DNA of 64,000 nt from NCBI GenBank assembly GCA_963971575.1, contig OZ020617.1:22467403-22531402 (forward strand). The letters are read 5' to 3'. The translations under genes and the position numbers were made by a program. The stretch's first letter is position 1. Every line of letters begins with the position of its first letter. Source of the DNA: Liopterus haemorrhoidalis. Lineage: Eukaryota > Arthropoda > Insecta > Coleoptera > Dytiscidae. Under the pieces are notes generated by a model. The model ran no database searches. It had not been told where the DNA came from and was given only the letters and a program-made list of their open reading frames with translations. Below are positions 55,701 through 64,000 of the stretch, in pieces.

Positions 55701-56029
55701 TGTAGGTTCACCCCTTTAGGGATTGATTAGGGCAAAATCCCGAAATCAGTTTTTCGGCATTTGTATGGGTAATACTTGTAAGCAAAAACTAAGTCGATAT
55801 CCCATGGGCCCTAAGAGATATTAAGGAATTCGTGAAATCACATTTCACCCCTTTTCATCCCTTAGGAGTGGAATTTCGAAAAATCCCTTCTTAGTGGGTG
55901 CTTACGTCATGAAGGGAATATACTCTCCGAATTTCAAGTTTCTAGGCCCAGGGGTTCGGGCTGGGCGGTGATGAGTGAGTCAGTCAGTCAGTCAGTCAGT
56001 CAGTCAGGACACTGCCTTTTATATATATA
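52768..56029 (+). repeat. Satellite-like element: about ten ~290-bp tandem units with defined ends
   Basis: The left end is ACTAGCTGAAAACCCGTGCT and TCGCTACGG. Units of about 290 bp follow, each with AAGTCGATATCTTATTGGTC, GGAATCCTTGAAATCAC, CACCCTTTAGGGGTGAAATT, ATTTCGAGATATTTTAAAA, CACCTATGTGCCAAAAAG, AACACAGGAAATACGACGGG and CACCCCTTTAGGGGTTGATT. The word TTAGGGGTTGATTAG or a variant occurs at about nine places from 53160 to 55715; the period is 288-292 bp at the right end, less regular at 53.2-53.9 kb. CTTCTTAGTGGGTGCTTACG occurs once at each edge (about 52970 and 55888). The right end has CGGGCTGGGCGGTGATGAG, (GTCA)n at 55978-56004 and TTTTATATATATAG. No coding frame. Confidence 0.85.
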
Positions 56030-56053
56030 GATATATATATATATATATATATA
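55978..56053. repeat. (GTCA)n then (TA)n microsatellites
   Basis: The right end of the tandem-repeat element carries (GTCA)n followed, after GGACACTGCC, by an (AT)n run. The paired (GTCY)-type and (TA)n tracts recall the dipteran mini-me/DINE-1 repeats. Confidence 0.85.
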
Positions 56054-56354
56054 TAAATTATTAGTTTATGTGAAAGAAAATCAAAACTAATTTAATACCA
56101 ATTGTTCTATACATAAATATAATACAAGAAACAAACATGACATCCGTCTTCCAGGGATCAAATATAAGGTAAGTGAGAATGTACCTGGTTTTATAGGTGC
56201 TAATCTAACCTAAACTAAAAGGTAAATGATATTTTAATGTGATAAATAAACAGAAACCATTGTTTTAGAGCCACTGATACCTCTTTAGTGTAGTCGTTAT
56301 GTGCTGCCATCTGTATAGTTTGCAGTGGGATATTGTAAATCTTGTCCTAGAAAT
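56054..56354. other. No gene seen
   Basis: AT-rich, no motif. Confidence 0.6.
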
Positions 56355-56362
56355 CGTAGAAA

Positions 56363-56515
56363 CTGGGCCGGCTCAGAGGTCGGGACTTCGGAGATTTTTC
56401 CCGAAGCCCCGCGCTTATAAGTGGATAGTTTTAACAATTATTAGTAGCTAGGGCAAGTTTTTGCCACCAAATGCATTATTTTCTCAAGGCCCCGCAAAAC
56501 CCACAGCCGGCACTG
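56363..56515. mobile_element. Short hAT-type MITE with perfect 8-bp target duplication
   Basis: The left end CTGGGCCGGCTCAGAGG and right end ACAGCCGGCACTG are inverted (the left has a changed CAGT). CGTAGAAA is repeated perfectly at 56355-56362 and 56516-56523. The 153-bp element is non-coding, with GCCCCGC words near both ends. Confidence 0.85.
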
Positions 56516-56523
56516 CGTAGAAA

Positions 56524-56929
56524 TAAAAAAATAATAAAGCATTGAAAAAATAATAATAAAGAAAAAAAAGTCACATTTTTCTTACTTACTTTCATCAAAT
56601 CCAAATATTTTTTAAAATAATTATTTTTCTGCTAATAATAATTTTAATCAAAAATGTCGAATATCACGGAAGGATAACGTTTTTCTGTGTTTTGTTTCGT
56701 AAAAAAATCGATCCGTGTATTTCACAACTAAATTAATAATTGTGAATTGATTTTTTAATGAAAAACACAACTGTCATTTTTACTAATTTATTGTCAATAC
56801 TGAAAACTAAAATTCACAGCACACTACTGTCCAATACATAAATTAATACTACTATATAATAAGAACCTCGCTTCAATTGTTTTAGATTTCCACGCACCCA
56901 GACAGCCAGGGACACAGGTTGGGATATTA
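56524..56929. other. No gene seen
   Basis: AT-rich, no motif. Confidence 0.6.
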
Positions 56930-57192
56930 TATTATAGATAGATTACCAAATGTAATAAATGATTTTAGTTTTACAAAATTCAAAAATGTTATGAAAAAAT
57001 ACTTAATAGAAAAATCGTTTTATACTGTAACTGAGTTTTTAGAACAAGACATCATGTTGTAACATAATTTTTATTGTGTATTGTGTGAATCTGTAATTAT
57101 TCTAATTGTATTATGTACTACAGACATGTACTATACCCTTGTATGTGATGATTTGGACCAATACATATTATTATTATTATTATTATTAAATA
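56930..57192 (+). pseudogene. Non-LTR retrotransposon 3' end (CR1/Jockey-like) with (ATT)n tail
   Basis: The frame reads LPNVINDFSFTKFKN, then MKKYLIEKSFYTVTEFL and stops at about 57058. This is the FK..LK.YLL...FY-type C-terminus common in insect LINEs. About 110 bp of 3' UTR ends in (ATT)n at 57166-57187. The RT proper is absent. Confidence 0.65.
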
Positions 57193-57705
57193 TAAATAAA
57201 GTGCGCATGCTATGGACATCGTCCTTCACGAAAACGGTTAATATCTCAAAAAAGTTTTCTCTCATCCGTGCTAGTAGAATGTGCACTCCACATCCTTAGC
57301 ACCTTTTGAACTTGATGGTACCCGCAGAACAGCTAGCCCCAGGATTTGAGCATAACTGGAGTGTATGGAGAACTTTGAACAGTTGCGTGCTGGAGTCGCG
57401 AAAACTAAACAATTGTCACAAATAGAGCATATAAGCAAGCCCTCAACTCTGTGTGATTGGGGAGAGGAACAATCTACTGCACACTTAACTAACTGACCAA
57501 TGTGCTCCTACCGATATTCTGTGAATGATGTGAAATTAGCAGCTCCGAACACTCTTCATTTAGCTGGTTTTTGGACTGAAATTGTTTAATCTCCTATAAA
57601 TATATTGAACACGAAAGAAGTTGAAGACTTAAGAAATATATATATTTTTTTTTTTAATTGCTCACCAATACACAGATACCGTGCGACTGGAATAGTGGCA
57701 TTTTA
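57193..57705. other. No gene seen
   Basis: Mixed-composition sequence without a supported frame. Confidence 0.5.
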
Positions 57706-58400
57706 GCACTTAATTTTCCTTTGCCTTCTTCTTTTTATCTTGCTCTTAACGGATGTTAGCTAACCTTTGGACTATTTGTATCCTGGTGATTACTGAGTGG
57801 AACAATGCTGCTACATTTTCAAGGTGGTGTCTTAAGCGTGTTCTTTTTCAATACCAATTACACAGTTTTTTAGCCAAGATATTTTCCGTTTATCAGGTTT
57901 CATTTTACCTTCTAGGTTTTTATTTTGTCTTGTATTCTCTGTCGCAACAGTCAATATCAGTTATGTTGCACGATAAGGCCAAAGTACTGTAGCTTCTTTT
58001 TTTTGCGTGGATTATGTTGGAGTATTTTTTTCAGAACTTCTTCATTTGTAATTCTATCTACAAAAAGAATTTTCATCAATCTTCTTAACGTCTACATTTC
58101 AATATCCTCCAGCTTAGAGCATATTAATTTCGTGAGTGTCCAGCATTCCAACAAAATTGTTTCAAATACAACTAAATAGAGAACACATTACAATTAAACA
58201 TTTGTAGCTTTATTTTAGTGTTATGATTTCTATTACACAAGAAACCTTTCACTTTAATAAAAGCTTTACTTGCTTGATTAATTTTCGTCCTAGTTTGTTT
58301 TAATAAGTCTCATTTTTTGTTAAGAACACATTCAAGATATTTGTAGGATAAAACAGTTTTGAACACTTTATTATGTATCTTAAAAATCGGATTATTTATG
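57706..58400 (-). pseudogene. RTE-like non-LTR fragment, heavily decayed
   Basis: Minus-strand frames in pieces: VLSYKYLECVLNKK-like, TRTKINQASKAFIKVKGF, KIKLQMFNCNVF, then blocks corresponding to MKKF and the GHI region. It ends in an AGAAGAAGG-type tail near 57730. Many stops are present. Similar in layout to copies A and B but a different family. Confidence 0.55.
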
Positions 58401-58669
58401 TTTTCCATGGCGTAATTATATACAATTTTTAAGCTGGGAAGCAAAACATTTGTGGGGATACTCTGGACACGGCTGAGGAGGTGTACATAAAATCAAATGT
58501 ACACGCAAAAACGGAGGGGGGGGGAGGTGAAAATTGAAATTTTTTGAAAGTCGGGGAGGAGTACTGAAAAATTCAAGCGACGACAGAGGGCCAAATGTGA
58601 CGACCACTGAAGGTCCTTATCCTTAAATACGAATAGGCTAGAAGCATGTTTTCCCAATAGTTATATACT
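58401..58669. other. No gene; purine-rich block near 58510-58530
   Basis: ACGGAGGGGGGGGGAGGTG on the plus strand is a short G-rich tract. No gene evidence. Confidence 0.5.
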
Positions 58670-58845
58670 ATCATCATCAGCGCTATTCGGTCCAATATCG
58701 GTCATACGCCTCCATTAGAATAATCCATTGCTGTCAATCATTAGCTACCTGATCCACTGATTTTGCGATGTCGTCTCTCCATTTCATAGTAGGTCGTCCG
58801 GTGGTACTGTTGACAGGTTCCAAACTTTTACTTAGTAGGAGTATT
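58670..58845 (-). pseudogene. RTE-like 3' end with (GAT)n tail
   Basis: On the minus strand: TTGRPTMKWRDDIAKS, VDQVAND, stop, QQWIILMEAYDRYWTE, stop, then GATGATGATAG. GRP.MKW.DDI and MEAY...W are the C-terminal signatures of a common RTE-type family, and the short GAT tail fits. Only about 170 bp remain. Confidence 0.65.
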
Positions 58846-59149
58846 TTTTTATGCTATCGGCCGTCGTCTCTTCTAATAAATTTATACTTGTTTTGATCCT
58901 ATACTGAGATCTCGATAGTAGAATTTATCTAAACTTATCAATGGATTACATAAATATTGTAGCACCAATGAAATAAAAAAATGCCATAACTTATTATCAA
59001 GTAATATATGCGCATTTATTTTCTGAGGAAATACGTTTTTAATTTGTATAACAAACTCTGTAAACAAGTTTATCCATGACTGCATTAGTTTTAATATAAC
59101 ACTTTTAATATAAAAGGAGTTGTAGGGGTCCAAATACAAAAAACCCCTA
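58846..59149. other. No gene seen
   Basis: AT-rich; the minus-strand frame at 58882-59139 has no recognised motif. Confidence 0.5.
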
Positions 59150-59280
59150 TAACTCCTGTTCTTAGTTTAGTTTAATTTGTCACCACGTTGAATTGTCCTT
59201 CGGCACTGTATGAGATCCTCGCACTCATATTAATTTTCAGGCTGGCTGGCAAAAGAACGTAAATAAATAAATGCGATATA
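59150..59280 (+). repeat. Possible LINE 3' tail with (TAAA)n
   Basis: AGGCTGGCTGGCAAAAGAAC followed by a short (GTAAATAAATAAAT) tail looks like the 3' UTR end of a CR1-type element. No coding part is identified. Confidence 0.35.
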
Positions 59281-60380
59281 ATTTGTATGGGTTCACATCA
59301 TAGATACAATAAACTACACTTTCTCGAAAAGGCACATTATTGAATACACTTACATATAACATGTTATTCAAGTTTTATTATTAAAATTATTGATGAATAC
59401 ATCTTACTTTTGGCACAGTATACATCGAACAATAAATTTTTCTAGCGCCACAAGCGAGACTAGCAGAAAAATAAACGTCGTCTATAAAAGTACATAAACT
59501 GACTCTGTGATTAGGCTGAGTCTGACCTGGACTGATTTTTAGTACATTAAAAAGTGAAAATTCAGAAATGTCGTAAATTAAACCCAGTTCCCTGTACTCA
59601 TTAGGCAACTAGCCCTGACTACTCGCATATAGAACTGTAATATATACAGGTTGAAATCATCAATTTATGAAAATTTCTATTAGGTAAATTATACTTTTGG
59701 TCATATTCCAAAAGCATGATAAGATATTGCTATGACCTATATGTGCAGATTTTGGAACATTTCTTACAGAAACCAAGTAAAAGAATGCGAAATTCGTTGA
59801 TATATGTCAATTTTAAGTTCACCAGCATACACTAAATCTGAATTTAAACTTTAACAAATATAACCTGAGCGGAAAAGTATTTCCGCTCAGAACCTTTTCC
59901 AACCCTAGAGAAGGTAAGAAATAATGAAATATTGTTCCAAAAGAAACTAAACACAAAAGTAAAACTCAAACAGTTCGAAAACATGAACTTAAATCAACTA
60001 AAAATAAAGAATAACTGCAAACATCTAAACGACTAAGGAAAAATAATCATGCGAATAGTACCGAAAGATCAACGCTTTAGTTCTCAGTAGCATAGCTAGC
60101 CGGGGCGAGGAGTGGTGTTATTTTGAGGGTGGCACTTTTGGTCTATTGCAACGAAGTTTTTTTTTTTCTTGGTTGGATTCAAGACCCCAGATACAATTTT
60201 ATATTTCCACGAAAATAGTACTTACCTGACAGGTAAGGATAGGGTGACCAACTATTCTAAGAAGCGCCACGAGTGAATCGAGGAGAGAAATGTTAAAAGA
60301 AAACTTCAAGAAACAATAAATAATTTACAACAACAACGGGATTTAACTTTTCATAAGACATGCACTTCTCAACAAGTCGA
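59281..60380. other. No gene; hairpin at 59865 and hAT-like end at 60090
   Basis: CTGAGCGGAAA at 59865-59875 pairs perfectly with TTTCCGCTCAG at 59880-59890 over a 4-nt loop. CAGTAGCATAGCTAGCCGGG with GCGAGG (about 60087-60113) resembles a hAT-type terminus. No frame is supported. Confidence 0.5.
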
Positions 60381-60389
60381 AAATATTAG

Positions 60390-61918
60390 TACGATCCAGA
60401 ACTTAAAATAAACAATAGAGAAATAGAATATGTCAACAGTATAAAATTTTTAGGACTCAATTTTGAAAAAAGATTAATGTGGAACAAACACATAGAAAAC
60501 ATTAAAACAGAATGCCGTCACAGACTGAATATATTATAAACAATAGCAAATCACAATTGGGGAGCACATAGAGATACAATGATAAATATCTATAAAAAGG
60601 TGATAAGATCAAAACTCGATTACGGGTGTATTATACATGGACAAGCCGCCAAAAAAAATATAAAAAAGCTAGATACAATCCACAATCAAGTGATGAGACT
60701 AAATGAGGCAGGAGAAGGAAACATAACAGGAGAAAAATACTTATAATATATTACACAATAGGAGTAGCAAAAAACCCATATAATTTAGCATCCAAAAATA
60801 TTTTTCAAAATCCGTTTGAACCAAAAACAATTCACAACATTACAAATTTACAAAATAATATAAATAGTCTATTAACCACTTCAAACACTCCCTATCAGTC
60901 CATATTTCAAATACAGTATCAAAACAAATCTCTCTGGCAATACCATTCACCTGACATTAACCTTAGTCTGACCAAATATATTCAAAGAAATTCAAGAAGA
61001 ACACTAATCGTATCTTTTCTACTACAGAGACGCATCAAAATTTTCAAATAAAACCGTAGCAGCAATAATACATGGGAACGAAAAATATGTATATCACCTA
61101 CCAGAACGAATAAGTATTCTCTCAGCAGAAACCTTCAGCATTAAAAAAGCATTGGATATAATCAAGGAAGCGGGAAATATTATATCCGATTATATAATAT
61201 GTACCGATTCACTCAGTTTCCTAGAAAATCTGCAAGATCCTTTCAATAAAAACGTGCAGATAAAAGAAATACAAGAAATTTTGCACAATATCAAACAAGA
61301 GATGGGGGAAAAAAACAGAGCAGCAAAACAAGCCACAGAAGAGTTAAATCTAACAAACATGAATTTCCCCGGAAGACCTCAAAAGCCACTTACAAAGAAT
61401 ATCTAATAGAACAAGCGTAACAAGAAGAATTGAAAAACACTACCCAAAATCACCTGCGAAACATAAAAGAAGAAACAAGAAGATGGACAGCACATTAGAT
61501 GACAATAAATAGGACTTACTTGGCTTAGAATAGGACACACAAACCTAACTCACAAATATATACTAGAAAAAAACCTAACCTGCAAAATGAACCACATGTA
61601 GCACCCAGTTAAACGTACAACAAATCATAATCGATTATCAAAAATACATCACACACCGCAAAACGCACAACATTCCAATTAATTTAAAAGACGCATTGTC
61701 AGACAATCACACACCGTACAAACCTCATCTATTACCTAACCGACACAGAGCTAATAAACAAAATATAAAATCATAATTAATTTTACATATATATTATACA
61801 TAACTATAGATATAAGATTATAGATATAGAATACACTATAGAATACAAAATAACATTTAAACTATGTAACTGCACAAATGACCTACCGGTCGAAGTACCT
61901 TGATTTAAATAAAAAAAA
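60390..61918 (+). pseudogene. I-like non-LTR element, RT end to 3' UTR
   Basis: Pieces in order: INNREIEYVNSIKFLGLNFE and MWNKHIENIKTECRHRLNIL (RT thumb), NWGAHRDTM, IYKKVIRSKLDYGCIIHG, LDTIHNQVMRL, then RNase H traces (YRDASKFSNKTVAAIIH, LSAETFSIKKALDII, IICTDSLSFLENL), a deletion, AAKQATEEL, and a C-terminal LRIGHTNLTHKYIL. Many frameshifts and stops. The 3' end has an AAATAAAAAAAAATG tail. RNase H presence puts it in the I group. It is not the same family as 36982-42434. Confidence 0.75.
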
Positions 61919-62420
61919 ATGTTTTCCTCGCCAGACAGAGTGATTCAACTTAGAGATTTCAACAGCATCATGGTCTTGCTGACAACTATGCTTTCTTTAT
62001 TCCGTCTAATCTTTTTAATGATAAATGCGAGTGTCAGCTATATCATGATCACCATGACATTTATAAGGACGTGTTTTTCGTTGAGAGAAAAAGTTATAGT
62101 TATATTGCCAAGACGTGGAAGGAAAGCTCCAACTTTTGCAGTTTATTAAAAAATATAATCTTGGGAACTTGGTTCCAAATATTATAATACTACTGAGGAT
62201 TTTCCTCACAACTGCTGTTAGTGTTGCTAGCTGCGAGAGGAGCTTAACTAAATAAAAACTGATCAAGAATTACTTAACAGTAATCTACAATTTGTACCTT
62301 GCGATTAAGAATTCTTTCTATATTGTTTACAAAATAGCACCTGACAAATGAAATAGACTTCAACAATGTCATCGATGATTTTGCTAAAAGAAAAGCAATA
62401 AAAATATCATTGCAAAATTC
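61919..62420 (+). pseudogene. hAT transposase C-terminal remnant (ZMYM1-like lineage)
   Basis: From about 62170 a frame gives LGNLVPNIIILLRIFLTTA, VSVASCERSLTK, KLIKNYLT and YLAIKNSF. Near 62380 a piece corresponding to VIDDFAKRKA follows in another frame. VSVASCERSFSKLKLIK-type sequence is the hATC dimerisation motif of transposases related to zinc-finger MYM proteins. This is a different lineage from the transposase at 17410. No zinc finger or catalytic part remains. Confidence 0.65.
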
Positions 62421-62438
62421 TAACATTGTAATTTATCT

Positions 62439-62465
62439 TATAATAATAATAATAATAATAATAAT

Positions 62466-62466
<1 letters not shown>
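62439..62466. repeat. (AAT)n, likely tail of the minus-strand CR1-like element
   Basis: The ATA/AAT run lies at the 3' end of the minus-strand LINE and may be its microsatellite tail. Confidence 0.6.
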
Positions 62467-63900
<1,434 letters not shown>

Positions 63901-64000
63901 TGTAAACAAGGATTGAAGTCGTATTCAGTTAGACAATTTCGGAGATTAAACGACAGGACTCTCTGTAGAAATGCTTGCCTTGATATTCACGAATCATACA

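Noticed and set aside
58882..59139. 85-codon minus-strand frame as part of a LINE
   Set aside because: No conserved RT or zinc-knuckle residues could be identified.

Overview
This is eukaryotic, AT-rich, largely non-coding DNA built almost entirely from transposable elements. The mix is mariner, hAT, I-type, CR1/Jockey-like, RTE-like and RLE-type non-LTR elements, a Penelope-like element, TIR MITEs, and dispersed repeats carrying (GTCY)n microsatellites. That mix fits an arthropod, most likely an insect. The order cannot be fixed from this window. I found no convincing host gene, rRNA or functional tRNA. Only two long reading frames are intact, and both belong to transposons.

Layout. 0-6 kb: an LTR-like segment, one copy of a ~900 bp repeat (called R900 here) and an unclassified stretch. 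6-11 kb: degraded I-like and CR1-like non-LTR fragments, an old ~125 bp tandem array and a Penelope-like 3' end. 11-16 kb: mostly featureless, with one TA-flanked MITE. 16-21 kb: a second R900 copy interrupted by a complete hAT transposon (17088-20935, 681-aa transposase, perfect 8-bp target duplication) that itself carries two nested MITEs. 22-28 kb: an RTE-like element on the minus strand, a mariner remnant and an RLE-type non-LTR fragment. 29.5-35 kb: RTE-like pieces, a 2.7-kb inverted-repeat (foldback) element split by a LINE insertion, and an I-like remnant. 35.4-36.6 kb: a hAT-type MITE beside a deleted mariner.

36.98-42.43 kb holds a full-length I-type non-LTR retrotransposon with a perfect 12-bp target duplication. 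Its ORF2 is open for 1234 aa; its ORF1 has one stop and one frameshift. 42.5-52.5 kb: a third R900 copy, three mariner remnants and four 5'-truncated LINE inserts, several with clear target duplications. 52.7-56.05 kb: a ~290 bp tandem array framed by (TA)n and (GTCA)n tracts. 56-64 kb: a short hAT MITE, further CR1/RTE/I-like fragments, a hAT C-terminal remnant and a CR1-like element with a long (GA)n tract inside its reverse-transcriptase region.

The genes here do not form a cellular pathway. Each is a mobile element's own machinery or its remains, and the nesting gives a relative order of insertion (R900, then hAT, then MITEs; RT pseudogene, then mariner; foldback, then LINE). The most unusual signals are the R900 family (TIR-like ends, (GTCT)n, a tRNA-like core with different modules in different copies, a palindromic end), the 52.7-56 kb satellite-like element, the long foldback, and an RTE-like element bounded by inverted repeats.
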